NCBI GenBank assembly: GCA_024691305.1
Contig: JAILNS010000004.1
Coordinates: 41,598 to 105,597, forward strand
Length of the DNA: 64,000 nt
Direction of reading: 5' to 3'
Source: Lachnospiraceae bacterium
GTDB lineage: Bacteria; Bacillota; Clostridia; Lachnospirales; Lachnospiraceae
Shown here: positions 8,926 through 18,467 of the stretch, in pieces
Numbering within the stretch: position 1 is the first letter of the stretch
Layout of the letters: the number at the start of each line of letters is the position of its first letter
The notes under the pieces: generated by a model
Told to the model about the DNA's origin: nothing
Database searches by the model: none
The model's input: only the letters and a program-made list of their open reading frames with translations
Made by a program: the position numbers and the translations under genes

Positions 8926-9936
8926 ATGACGGATATCAAATCTATGACATTGTCCGAATTATCGGATCATATAGAGTCTCTTGGAGAACCCGCATACCGG
9001 GCAAAACAGCTGTATGGGTGGATACATCAAAAGTGTGTTGCGTCGGTTGATGATATGACAAATATACCTAAGTCATTACGGGAAAAGGTTGACATAACAA
9101 ATCTTAATCTTGTTGATGTTCAAGAATCATCGGACGGTACGAGGAAGTACCTTTTCGGATTGTCCGACAGATCACTTATCGAGAGCGTGCTTATGCGGTA
9201 TAAATACGGCAATTCGGTATGCATCAGTTCCCAGGTCGGGTGTCGTATGGGATGTAAGTTTTGTGCGTCTACATTAGACGGCCTTGAAAGAAACCTCACG
9301 GCTGCCGAAATGCTTGACCAGATATACAGTATATCCCGGGACATCGGTGAGAGGATATCCCATGTGGTCGTGATGGGAACCGGAGAACCGATGGATAACT
9401 ATGATAATCTGATCAGGTTTCTTCATATTATTACCGATCAGGACGGTTATGGTCTAAGCAGGCGAAATATTACGGTTTCAACCTGCGGGATAGCAGAAAA
9501 GATCAAAGAGTTCGCAGACGCCGATACCGGAGTTACCCTGGCCATATCGTTACATGCACCTACCGATGAGATAAGACGCAGCATGATGCCCATTGCCAAT
9601 AAATATTCAATATCAGATGTTATTAATGCTGCAAAATATTATTTTGAACATACCGGAAGAAGAGTAACATTTGAATATGCGCTGGCAAAAGGGGTCAATG
9701 ACAGTTCCGAATGTGCAGCTAAACTGGCCGACCTTGCAAAGCTTGTTTCAGGGCATGTAAACCTGATACCGGTCAATCCCGTGACAGAGCGTGGATATGC
9801 GCCTACAGCGGATGAGGGAGTGCGTGCGTTCAAAAATAAACTTGAAAAACAGGGAATAAATGTTACTATTAGAAGAGAATTGGGGCAGGATATCGACGGT
9901 GCCTGCGGACAGTTGCGAAAAAGACATATGGAATAA
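8926..9936 (+). CDS. rlmN: dual-specificity 23S rRNA/tRNA adenine-C2 methyltransferase
   Basis: Radical SAM enzyme that methylates C2 of A2503 in 23S rRNA and A37 in some tRNAs. The cluster motif C-x3-C-x2-C is CRMGCKFC (Cys near 106, 110 and 113), followed by the family pattern LDGLERNLT, and the C-terminal methyl-carrying Cys lies in DGACGQL. The frame stays open upstream to 8788 inside rsmB, but AAAGGAG at 8915-8921 and the start MTDIKSMTLSEL fix the ATG at 8926. Confidence 0.97.
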   Translation: MTDIKSMTLSELSDHIESLGEPAYRAKQLYGWIHQKCVASVDDMTNIPKSLREKVDITNLNLVDVQESSDGTRKYLFGLSDRSLIESVLMRYKYGNSVCISSQVGCRMGCKFCASTLDGLERNLTAAEMLDQIYSISRDIGERISHVVVMGTGEPMDNYDNLIRFLHIITDQDGYGLSRRNITVSTCGIAEKIKEFADADTGVTLAISLHAPTDEIRRSMMPIANKYSISDVINAAKYYFEHTGRRVTFEYALAKGVNDSSECAAKLADLAKLVSGHVNLIPVNPVTERGYAPTADEGVRAFKNKLEKQGINVTIRRELGQDIDGACGQLRKRHME

Positions 9937-9963
9937 ACTTAAACGCAACGTGAAAGGATTGAG

Positions 9964-10698
9964 ATGATCGATTCCTACGGTGTGACCGACAGAGGTCTGC
10001 GTAGACAATTGAATCAGGACCGTGTTTTTGTATCTGACGGAGCTGTTGGTTCGTTACCGAACCTTTATATAGTTGCGGACGGGATGGGTGGACACAATGC
10101 CGGTGAACTTGCCAGTGCCATTTGTGTCAGAGTCATAGAAGACGAGTTAAAGAGTCTTAAGGGTTTAGCTCCCGAAGCTGCACTTGAGGCTGCCATCAAG
10201 GCCGCCAACATGGCTATATGGCAACAGGCCCAGACACGAGAAGGATGCAAGGGTATGGGTACTACGGTCGTAGCCTGCACATGTATCGGCGATGATATGC
10301 TTGTCGCCAATGTCGGTGACAGCCGTGCATATATATGTTCGGATGTGATACAGCAGGTTTCCGTTGACCATTCTCTGGTTGAAGAAATGGTTCAGATGGG
10401 CGGTCTTGAGAGAGCCAAGGCACGCAATCATCCGGACAAGAATATCATCACCAGAGCCGTTGGTGCGATGAGCGAGATCGAGGTTGACCTTTTCAGGGTA
10501 AGTATTGAAGAGGGCGACACGATCATGTTATGCTCTGACGGCATGACCAATATGGTGGATGACGAAACTATCAAAGAAATCATCAATTCTGGGGGTACTC
10601 TTAAAGAAAGGGCTCACAGTCTTGTAAATAAAGCCAACGACAATGGCGGGCGGGACAATATTTCCGTTGTCCTCATTGTACCGTTTGCCGAAGGATAA
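9964..10698 (+). CDS. stp: PP2C-type Ser/Thr protein phosphatase
   Basis: Metal-dependent phosphatase that reverses phosphorylation by the adjacent kinase. PP2C motifs are clear: VADGMGGHNAGELAS for metal binding, VGDSRAY, DHSL, and CSDGMTNMV plus GGRDNISVVL at the C-terminal end. The 244-residue length matches PrpC/Stp. AAAGGA precedes the ATG. Lying 17 bases before prkC, it forms the usual Firmicutes phosphatase-kinase pair that governs cell-wall and growth responses. Confidence 0.96.
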   Translation: MIDSYGVTDRGLRRQLNQDRVFVSDGAVGSLPNLYIVADGMGGHNAGELASAICVRVIEDELKSLKGLAPEAALEAAIKAANMAIWQQAQTREGCKGMGTTVVACTCIGDDMLVANVGDSRAYICSDVIQQVSVDHSLVEEMVQMGGLERAKARNHPDKNIITRAVGAMSEIEVDLFRVSIEEGDTIMLCSDGMTNMVDDETIKEIINSGGTLKERAHSLVNKANDNGGRDNISVVLIVPFAEG

Positions 10699-10715
10699 AT
10701 GAGTAAGGGAATTAT

Positions 10716-12992
10716 ATGATCAAGATCGGAATGGTTCTCGGGGAGAGATATGAGATCCTTGAGAAGATAGGCACCGGCGGAATGTCGGACGTCTACAAAG
10801 CAAAAGATCATAAATTGAATAGATTTATAGCCGTAAAGGTGCTTAAGCAGGAGTTTTCGGAGAACAACAACTTTGTAAACAAGTTCAGGACCGAGGCTCA
10901 GGCTGCTGCGGGACTTATGCATCCCAATATCGTGAATGTATATGATGTCGGCAGCGAGAGCGGTGTATATTACATTGTAATGGAGCTTGTCGAGGGTATC
11001 ACTCTTAAGAAGTATATTGAGAAAAAGGTAAGACTATCCTCCAAAGAAGCCGTAAGCATAGCCATACAGATATCAAACGGTATCGAAGCAGCTCACAATA
11101 ATCACATTATCCATCGTGATATCAAACCTCAAAATACCATTATCTCCAAAGAAGGTAAGGTTAAAGTCACTGACTTTGGTATAGCCAAGGCAGCTTCGAA
11201 TAATACCGTAAGTTCCAACGTTATGGGAAGTGTGCACTACACATCCCCCGAACAGGCAAGAGGCGGGTTTTCCGATGAAAGATCGGATATCTATTCGCTT
11301 GGTATCACCATGTTTGAAATGCTTACAGGCCGTGTACCGTTTAATGGAGACACTACGGTCGCTATAGCTATCAAGCATATTCAGGAAGCACTTCCCTATC
11401 CTTCGGATTATGCGGACGATATCCCTTACAGCGTAGAGCAGATAGTCATCAAATGCTGCCAGAAATCACCTGACCGCAGATATCAGTCGATGGGAGAGCT
11501 TATCGCGGATCTTAAGAAGTCACTTGTCGATCCTGACGGAGACTTTGTTAAGATAGTGGATCCCGATGAAGAAGCCGCTACCAGAAGCATAACCGAAGAT
11601 GATGTCAAAAAGATAAGGAATGCTTCAAACGAGCGCAAGGATATGGTAGAAGGGATTGCGCTTAAGGAAGATATCGAAAAAGAAGAAAGAAAGCGCAAGC
11701 AGGAAAAGAAGAATACCAAATCCGGTTCTAAGACGTCTTCCAAGACCAAACATAAATCCGATAGCAAGTCAGGTTCCTCGAAGACTCCCGTACGCTCATC
11801 GAGAGAGGCTACCAGGGATCGTATTGAAAAAGAAGAATTCAAACGCCGCAGATATGAGACCGAAGAGATCGATGAAGATCCCTATGATGACGATGATGAA
11901 TATGATGATAATGAAGAAGGCGGGGATAAGCTCACGACCATCCTTGTGGTAGTCGGAGCCGTACTCATAGGACTCGTGATCCTTTTGATCATCGGCAAAG
12001 TAACAGGATTTCTCGGGGGTTCGGACGAAGAGACCGCTGAAGAAGAGGTTTTGTCCGGCGTTGTGCTTATGCCTGAAGGCATAGTCGGATCAAATGTAGA
12101 TGATGCGAAGAAAACTCTGATAGATCTTGGACTTACACCTCAGATAGAATATGAGACCAGCACACAGTATGAAGAGGGTGCGGTCATTTCATCCAGTGTG
12201 GAATCAGGTGCACAGCTTTCGGAGGGTGATACGGTCATACTTACCGTTGCCCAGAGTACCGATGGGGTTCTTATACCTTCCGTTACGGGCTTAAGCCAGG
12301 CAGAAGCCAGATCGAATCTTGAACAGCACGGTTTCCAGGTATCGATCCTGCAGTCTGAGAGTTCCACCGTGGAAAAAGGCAATGTCATAAGCCAGTCGCC
12401 CGAAGGAGAGACTTATGCTCCGGCAGGAAGCACGATAATGATCACGGTATCAACAGGCGGTACGGAAGCCGAAAAGATAAGTGTTCCAAGCGTTATAGGT
12501 AAATCGGAGATGGATGCGATGGCTATCATTACCGAGAGCGGGCTTACACTCGGAACCGTGTCCGAAACCAATAATGAAGATCCTTCTCTTAACGGCCTGG
12601 TATGTTATCAGTCCGTCACTGCGGGAAGTTTTGTGGAAAACGGCACAGTGGTCGATCTGTATGTCAGTAAAGGACCTAAAAGTGCAACTTACAAGTACTC
12701 GGGAAGCGTCACAGCACCTACGGAAGATCCCGAATATGTCAATGGTATGTATGTTCAGGTCGTGATCACTACCGCGGACGGAACACAACTGTTAAGTACG
12801 ACTACTACGACATTCCCTCTTGACGTTAACTATACCGGCATAGCTGCGGCTACAGGAACCGTGACATATACTTTCACAGTCAACACCGAGGAAGTTACGA
12901 TCACGGATCCCGAGACAGGAGAAACAACCACGCAGCCTGCACAGAATTATGATAAGACAGTAACCAGAGAATTAACGTTTGAGGCGGAATGA
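10716..12992 (+). CDS. prkC: membrane Ser/Thr kinase with PASTA repeats
   Basis: Eukaryote-type kinase that senses muropeptides or lipid II through external PASTA domains. The kinase domain covers about residues 1-270, with glycine loop GTGGMSDV, catalytic HRDIKPQN near 135 and DFGIAKA. A charged Lys/Glu/Ser-rich juxtamembrane linker (about 300-400) leads to one membrane segment near 407-430. Three PASTA units follow, beginning near 451, 518 and 587. An extra beta-rich, Thr-rich domain occupies about 655-758 and its function is unknown. Partners are the upstream phosphatase and probably division and wall proteins. Confidence 0.96.
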   Translation: MIKIGMVLGERYEILEKIGTGGMSDVYKAKDHKLNRFIAVKVLKQEFSENNNFVNKFRTEAQAAAGLMHPNIVNVYDVGSESGVYYIVMELVEGITLKKYIEKKVRLSSKEAVSIAIQISNGIEAAHNNHIIHRDIKPQNTIISKEGKVKVTDFGIAKAASNNTVSSNVMGSVHYTSPEQARGGFSDERSDIYSLGITMFEMLTGRVPFNGDTTVAIAIKHIQEALPYPSDYADDIPYSVEQIVIKCCQKSPDRRYQSMGELIADLKKSLVDPDGDFVKIVDPDEEAATRSITEDDVKKIRNASNERKDMVEGIALKEDIEKEERKRKQEKKNTKSGSKTSSKTKHKSDSKSGSSKTPVRSSREATRDRIEKEEFKRRRYETEEIDEDPYDDDDEYDDNEEGGDKLTTILVVVGAVLIGLVILLIIGKVTGFLGGSDEETAEEEVLSGVVLMPEGIVGSNVDDAKKTLIDLGLTPQIEYETSTQYEEGAVISSSVESGAQLSEGDTVILTVAQSTDGVLIPSVTGLSQAEARSNLEQHGFQVSILQSESSTVEKGNVISQSPEGETYAPAGSTIMITVSTGGTEAEKISVPSVIGKSEMDAMAIITESGLTLGTVSETNNEDPSLNGLVCYQSVTAGSFVENGTVVDLYVSKGPKSATYKYSGSVTAPTEDPEYVNGMYVQVVITTADGTQLLSTTTTTFPLDVNYTGIAAATGTVTYTFTVNTEEVTITDPETGETTTQPAQNYDKTVTRELTFEAE

Positions 12993-12995
12993 TGT

Positions 12996-13880
12996 ATGCG
13001 GGGAAAGATCATCAAGGGTATAGCAGGCTTTTATTATGTATATGCCGAAGATGGGATAATTTATGAATGTAAGGCAAGAGGAATATTCCGAAACAGGAAG
13101 ATAACGCCTCTTGTCGGAGACAATGTTGAGATCTCCGTCACAGATATAAATGATAATGAGGGCAATATAGATGATATTATGCCCAGAACCAACAGCCTGA
13201 TCCGTCCGGCCGTAGCCAACGTGGACCGGGCTCTAATTTTCTTCGCAAGAAACGATCCCAAACCCGATATGGGACTTATAGACCGTCTCCTTATCACTAT
13301 GGAAAAAACGGATATATATCCGATAATAGTCTTTAATAAGTCGGATCTTGATCATTCTCCCGATTATGATCTGGAAAGTGAAAAAGAGGGATTTGCCCTG
13401 GCGGGATATCATGTATACGAGGTTTGTGCGGTCTCCGGCGAGGGTGTGGATGAAATCTTAAGTGAGTTAAAAGGCTATACTACAGCTATAGCAGGACCTA
13501 GCGGCGCAGGGAAATCCTCTTTTATAAACAGAATATGTCCCGGATCCCAAATGGAAACAGGCGTTATTTCAAATAAACTCGGAAGGGGAAAACATACCAC
13601 AAGACATGCCGAGATCCAGGTTATAGACCGTGAGAGTTTTATAGTAGATACGCCGGGATTTACGTCTTATAATATAGATATGATCCTTCCCGAGGAACTT
13701 CCTTTTTTATATCCGGAGTTTTCCGAATATGCAGGCGGATGCAGATTCTCGGGATGTTCGCATACCCATGAACCCGATTGTGCGGTCATCTCTGCCGTGG
13801 AAGCGGGCAAGATCTCAAACTTACGTTATGAAAGGTATAAGAAGTTTTACCAGGAACTAAAAGGCATTAGGAGATATTAG
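12996..13880 (+). CDS. rsgA: ribosome small-subunit biogenesis GTPase
   Basis: Circularly permuted GTPase that aids late 30S maturation. An N-terminal OB fold is followed by the GTPase motifs in permuted order: NKSDLD (G4), GPSGAGKSSFINRI (G1), then DTPGF (G3). The C-terminal zinc motif is visible as CRFSGCSHTHEPDC. The 294-residue length is typical. It starts 4 bases after prkC, and a cyclase gene begins 2 bases after its stop, so expression of that cyclase is probably tied to this housekeeping operon. Confidence 0.96.
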   Translation: MRGKIIKGIAGFYYVYAEDGIIYECKARGIFRNRKITPLVGDNVEISVTDINDNEGNIDDIMPRTNSLIRPAVANVDRALIFFARNDPKPDMGLIDRLLITMEKTDIYPIIVFNKSDLDHSPDYDLESEKEGFALAGYHVYEVCAVSGEGVDEILSELKGYTTAIAGPSGAGKSSFINRICPGSQMETGVISNKLGRGKHTTRHAEIQVIDRESFIVDTPGFTSYNIDMILPEELPFLYPEFSEYAGGCRFSGCSHTHEPDCAVISAVEAGKISNLRYERYKKFYQELKGIRRY

Positions 13881-13881
13881 G

Positions 13882-16149
13882 ATGAGAAACGGCAGATTTG
13901 TTATCGCATATCTTATACATGAACTTGGCGATTATTACTGCAAGGAACTTGAAGTAGGAGCAATGCAGAGAGCCGAGGAAGAAAACATCGATCTTATCTT
14001 TTTCCCGGGTAAGTTTATAGACCGTGACCTGTCCGGTGAGATCAAGTATGATTATCAGTACAACACCCTGTATGATCTTGTCATAGAGGATAATGTTGAT
14101 GCTGTAATAATTGCCGCCGACTGTATCGGCAACTATACGACCAAAGATAAGATAGCCGCTTTTATAAAAAAATACAGTGAGATCCCATGCGTTCTTGTTG
14201 CAAGTAAGGAAGAGGGCAAATCGTGTATCTGTTACGATAATTTCAAGGGTATAGAAGAAGGGATAGATTATCTTATCAATGAAAAGGGCTGTCGTAAATT
14301 TGCGATGCTTGGCGGACCCGCTTCAAACTCCGACTGCTGTGAACGTAAGGAATCGCTTGTTGGGATACTTGAAAAGCGTAATATTCCTTTTAGTGATGAA
14401 AACTATGTGGAAGGACACCTCAGCAGACAAAATACCGAGCAGGCAGGACAGCTCCTTGACCAGAATCCCGACGTGGAAGCAATATTTTGTGTAAATGATG
14501 AGTGTGCCGTATCCATGTATCAGGTCATGGAGGAAAGAGGTCTTGAACCCGGTGAAGATATATATATACTCGGATATGACAATTCAAGGCTTGCAGGTCA
14601 GATGAGACCCACTCTTTCGAGTATATGGGCAGATCCCATGGAACTTTCAAGACAGGCTTTTGATATGGCTCTTAACCTTATCAGAGGACGTAAGACACCC
14701 AGCCGTTCTCTGGATACAATGCTTGTTAAAAGGGATTCTTTTGGTCATTCGACAGAGAAACTTGATCTTACCGTTTGGGATACCGATCATGTGAAAGCCT
14801 TGTATAATAAGGTCTTTTACAGACTTCAGGGTGCGAGAGGTGTTGAATATAAGGCATATCAGAGAGTTATGCGTGACTGTGTGGCTCTTATTTCTGCCGA
14901 TTTATACGATCCTGAACTGCATAGCAATTTAAAAGAACATGTCAGAGAAGCCCTGGATTCCGGACTTGTGGATTATGCCGATATGGAGCTCTTACAGGAA
15001 CTGATGGATGAGATTTACGAACAGATATCCGCAGGTGAAGAAAGACGCAAGGACAGAGCTGAAGTAAGGCAGGGCTACAGTGATATCTTCAGAATGCTCG
15101 TGGCATATCAGCAGGAGAACATCCGTAAGGTAGTCGATGAAAATGATTCTTTGGATTATTCTCTTAAAATGGTCGCGCAGGATATGATGCAGTTCGAAAA
15201 CGGATCCGATCAAAACTATTCGATACCGCTTAAGAATCTTCCGTATATGGGAATAAGTAATGCATATCTGTATATGCTTAAAGAACCGATAGTCCATCTG
15301 GACGGTGAAATATTAGATACTCCCAAAGAACTCTATCTTAAGGCGGTACTAAAAGACGGTGAGGTAATGAATATAACTTCCACCCACCAGAAGATATCCA
15401 TATATGATCTGTACTGTAATTCCTACATTGGCGATGAAAGATACAGTTGTGTAATGCTTCCTCTTTATTCTACCGATGAACTTTACGGTTATGTTTTGTG
15501 TGACTTAAGCAAGCAGGTTCTCGAAAACGGAGAGATACTTGTAAATCAGCTATCGGCAGCATACAGGATGCTCCATGTGCTCGGAAAGGCACAGAAGATA
15601 ATGGACCAGCTTGAAATGAGCAACGAAGCGCTTAAGAGGAATAACATCATTCTTGATAATCTGTCCAAGGTCGATCAGATGACCGGAGTATTTAACCGAC
15701 GAGGCTTCTATGAAGCAGCCGAGGGTCTGATAAGCGATGCAGAGAGCAGGGATCTGTGCTATATGATCCTCTACGTCGACATGGATAACTTAAAGATCGT
15801 TAATGACAGGTATGGACATGATGACGGTGATTTTGCACTTAAGACGATATCCGATATCCTCGGTCAGGTGACTTCCAAGTATAACGGTGTAATGGGAAGA
15901 ATGGGCGGAGATGAGTTTGCATGCGCAATACTGTATGACGGTGATCCGTCCGATGTAAAAGACCGTATCAGAAACAGATTCGATGAGTTTAATACATCCA
16001 GTGATAAACCGTACAATGTATATGCGTCAGCGGGTGTATATAAGCGCGAAAAAGATATAAAAAGAACACTTGAGGAAATCCTTGCGATCGCCGACGAGGA
16101 CCTGTACAAAGAAAAACAGAACCGAAGCAAGAAGACCGCTAAAGAGTGA
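13882..16149 (+). CDS. diguanylate cyclase with LacI-type sugar-binding sensor
   Basis: A 755-residue predicted cytoplasmic protein; no signal peptide or membrane segment is seen. Residues about 1-285 resemble the ligand-binding half of LacI-family regulators (FVIAYLIHELGDYYCKELEVG start, AIFCVNDECAVSMYQVMEERG, GYDNSRLAGQMRPTLSS) but lack the helix-turn-helix. A middle region (about 300-580) looks helical plus GAF-like. The GGDEF domain begins near 596 (DQMTGVFNRRGF), contains DMDNLKIVNDRYGH and an intact GGDEF near 675, and no RxxD inhibitory site is visible. It should make c-di-GMP under control of a small sugar-like ligand. The alpha-galactosidase gene starts 20 bases downstream, so galactosides are plausible ligands; this is inference. 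Confidence 0.88.
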   Translation: MRNGRFVIAYLIHELGDYYCKELEVGAMQRAEEENIDLIFFPGKFIDRDLSGEIKYDYQYNTLYDLVIEDNVDAVIIAADCIGNYTTKDKIAAFIKKYSEIPCVLVASKEEGKSCICYDNFKGIEEGIDYLINEKGCRKFAMLGGPASNSDCCERKESLVGILEKRNIPFSDENYVEGHLSRQNTEQAGQLLDQNPDVEAIFCVNDECAVSMYQVMEERGLEPGEDIYILGYDNSRLAGQMRPTLSSIWADPMELSRQAFDMALNLIRGRKTPSRSLDTMLVKRDSFGHSTEKLDLTVWDTDHVKALYNKVFYRLQGARGVEYKAYQRVMRDCVALISADLYDPELHSNLKEHVREALDSGLVDYADMELLQELMDEIYEQISAGEERRKDRAEVRQGYSDIFRMLVAYQQENIRKVVDENDSLDYSLKMVAQDMMQFENGSDQNYSIPLKNLPYMGISNAYLYMLKEPIVHLDGEILDTPKELYLKAVLKDGEVMNITSTHQKISIYDLYCNSYIGDERYSCVMLPLYSTDELYGYVLCDLSKQVLENGEILVNQLSAAYRMLHVLGKAQKIMDQLEMSNEALKRNNIILDNLSKVDQMTGVFNRRGFYEAAEGLISDAESRDLCYMILYVDMDNLKIVNDRYGHDDGDFALKTISDILGQVTSKYNGVMGRMGGDEFACAILYDGDPSDVKDRIRNRFDEFNTSSDKPYNVYASAGVYKREKDIKRTLEEILAIADEDLYKEKQNRSKKTAKE

Positions 16150-16169
16150 TATAACAGGAGATTATTCAG

Positions 16170-18392
16170 ATGGGAATAAGCTATAACGAGCAAAGCAGAA
16201 CTTTTAAACTTGATACATGCGCATCTACATATATGATCGGTATAGCCGATGATGAGAACTTCGTCGGTCACATATATTTCGGACCGTATATCGATGATGA
16301 TAACATCAGTTATCTTATGAGGACTAAGGAACCTCCCTTTGTCCCTTCGGTAAACGGCAGGGACAGACTTGCTTTCTATGATTCTTTTCCGAGTGAGTAT
16401 CCGACGCACGGACTTGGAGACTATCGTGATGATGCCCTGGCGATAAGGACCGGAAAAGGAAATACAGCTCTTAAACTCAGTTTCGTTTCATATGATATAA
16501 TCCCGGGGAAAAAGCCTATACAGGGACTTCCCGCTACCTTTGGTTCACCGGATGAGTGCTGCACTCTGGAACTTACATGCAGGGATGAGATCCTTGGAAT
16601 AGACGTTATCCTTTCATATACCGTGTTTGAAAATGTTGATGCGATAGCACGCAGTGTTAAGGTTATAAACAATGCGGGAGATCCTATAGAGCTTACCAGG
16701 GTTATGAGCATGTGCTTAGATATGGACAATGAGGATTACGATCTTATCACCCTTCATGGTTCATGGGCCAGGGAGAGACATATAAACAGGCGGCCTTTGA
16801 GCAAAGGCATACAGGGAGTCAGCTCCCTTAAGGGAGAATCCGGACATCAGGAACATCCTTTTATGGCTGTACTTGATCATAATGCCGATCAGGACAGGGG
16901 GGAGGTTTTTGGTTTTTCTTTTGTATACTCCGGAAACTTTCTTGCGGAATGTTATGTTAACCAATTTGATTCCGTACGTGTCATGATGGGGATCAATCCC
17001 GAGGACTTCACCTGGAGACTTGAGCCGGGTGATGAATTTGAAACACCTGAGGTGATCATGGTTCATTCATCGGAGGGTATCGGTAATATGACGAGAAGTT
17101 TCCATGATCTTTTCAGAAATCATCTAATCAGGAGCCCTTACAAGGATCTTAAGAGACCGATCCTTATAAATAACTGGGAAGCTACCTATTTTGAGTTTGA
17201 TACGGATAAGCTTATAGCAATAGTTGACGAAGCTTCCAAATTGGGTATAGAGATGCTCGTTATGGATGACGGGTGGTTTGGACACAGGGATTCGGATAAT
17301 TCTTCTCTCGGCGACTGGTATGTATACGAGGACAAGCTTAAGGGCGGTTTAAAGCATCTTGTAGATGAAGTGAATAAGAGGGGTATGAAATTCGGTATAT
17401 GGTTTGAACCTGAGATGATCTCTCCCGATTCCGATCTGTACAGAGCTCATCCCGACTGGGCCATAGCCATCGAAGGAAGAACCCCCGGACAGGCCAGGGA
17501 ACAGTATGTTCTCGACCTGACCAGACCTGAGGTGGTCGACTATACTTATGATCAGGTAAGTAAGATACTGAAAAGTGCCAATATCGAGTATGTTAAGTGG
17601 GATATGAACAGACCGCTTGCCGATATGGGAAGCGCCAAACTGCCTCCGAAGAAAATGGGGGAGATGTTCCACAGATATATGCTGGGTGTGTATGAATTAC
17701 AGGAAAGGCTGATCACCGATTTTCCCAATTTGCTCTTAGAGAACTGCTCGGGCGGCGGCGGACGCTTCGATCCCGGAATGTTATATTATTCTCCGCAGAT
17801 ATGGTGTTCCGATGATACGGATGCTATAGAAAGACTTTCAATCCAGGAAGGAACCTCCATAGTTTATCCTCTGTCTGCAATGGGAGCTCATGTAAGCGAT
17901 TGCCCGAACCATACCGTCGGAAGAGTTACACCGTTTAAAACCAGAGGATATGTGGCATTGGCCGGAACTTTCGGATATGAACTGGATGTGACTAAGATCC
18001 CCGAAGAGGACCGGAATATGATCCCCGATCAGGTTAAAATGTATCATACTTATAATGATCTTGTACGTATGGGTGATTATTTCCGCCTTGCATCATTTTC
18101 GGAGAACCGTGAATATGACTGTTATATGGTGGTATCCAAGGATAAAAGCGAAGCGCTGCTTACTTTTGTTCAGGTTCTTAACAGACCCAATCAGCATTCA
18201 AGGAAGATCAGATTAAAAGGTCTTGATCCGAAACGCAGATACGAGCTTACATATGTGGATCCGGAAGATGAGAAAAACAATACTTTGTCCGGAGAGACAT
18301 ATTCCGGGGATATCCTTATGAAAGCAGGTATTCTTATCCAAAATCCCTGGGGGGATTTCCAGGGAAGGCTTATCAGCATAAAGGCTGTGTGA
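16170..18392 (+). CDS. alpha-galactosidase, GH36
   Basis: Retaining glycosidase that releases terminal alpha-galactose from raffinose-type oligosaccharides or galactomannan. An N-terminal beta-sandwich precedes the barrel, where WEATYFEFD and MDDGWFGHRD are family hallmarks. The nucleophile Asp is in KWDMNR near residue 478 and the acid/base Asp in CSDDTDA near 548. The 740-residue length is standard for GH36. There is no signal peptide, so it probably acts on imported oligosaccharides in the cytoplasm. CAGGAGA lies before the ATG. It follows a sugar-sensing cyclase and is probably co-transcribed with it. Confidence 0.95.
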   Translation: MGISYNEQSRTFKLDTCASTYMIGIADDENFVGHIYFGPYIDDDNISYLMRTKEPPFVPSVNGRDRLAFYDSFPSEYPTHGLGDYRDDALAIRTGKGNTALKLSFVSYDIIPGKKPIQGLPATFGSPDECCTLELTCRDEILGIDVILSYTVFENVDAIARSVKVINNAGDPIELTRVMSMCLDMDNEDYDLITLHGSWARERHINRRPLSKGIQGVSSLKGESGHQEHPFMAVLDHNADQDRGEVFGFSFVYSGNFLAECYVNQFDSVRVMMGINPEDFTWRLEPGDEFETPEVIMVHSSEGIGNMTRSFHDLFRNHLIRSPYKDLKRPILINNWEATYFEFDTDKLIAIVDEASKLGIEMLVMDDGWFGHRDSDNSSLGDWYVYEDKLKGGLKHLVDEVNKRGMKFGIWFEPEMISPDSDLYRAHPDWAIAIEGRTPGQAREQYVLDLTRPEVVDYTYDQVSKILKSANIEYVKWDMNRPLADMGSAKLPPKKMGEMFHRYMLGVYELQERLITDFPNLLLENCSGGGGRFDPGMLYYSPQIWCSDDTDAIERLSIQEGTSIVYPLSAMGAHVSDCPNHTVGRVTPFKTRGYVALAGTFGYELDVTKIPEEDRNMIPDQVKMYHTYNDLVRMGDYFRLASFSENREYDCYMVVSKDKSEALLTFVQVLNRPNQHSRKIRLKGLDPKRRYELTYVDPEDEKNNTLSGETYSGDILMKAGILIQNPWGDFQGRLISIKAV

Positions 18393-18419
18393 GAAATATA
18401 AGAGTAAAGAAGCCTAAGA

Positions 18420-18447
18420 TTAAATATATGATTTAATAAAATATAAT
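18420..18447 (+). promoter_or_regulatory. candidate promoter for the UDP-sugar dehydrogenase
   Basis: TTAAAT, 16 bases, then a perfect TATAAT at 18442-18447, placed 20 bases before the next start codon in the AT-rich gap after the alpha-galactosidase. The -35 is weak. Confidence 0.35.
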
Positions 18448-18467
18448 CAGGAAGGATCACGCTTAAT

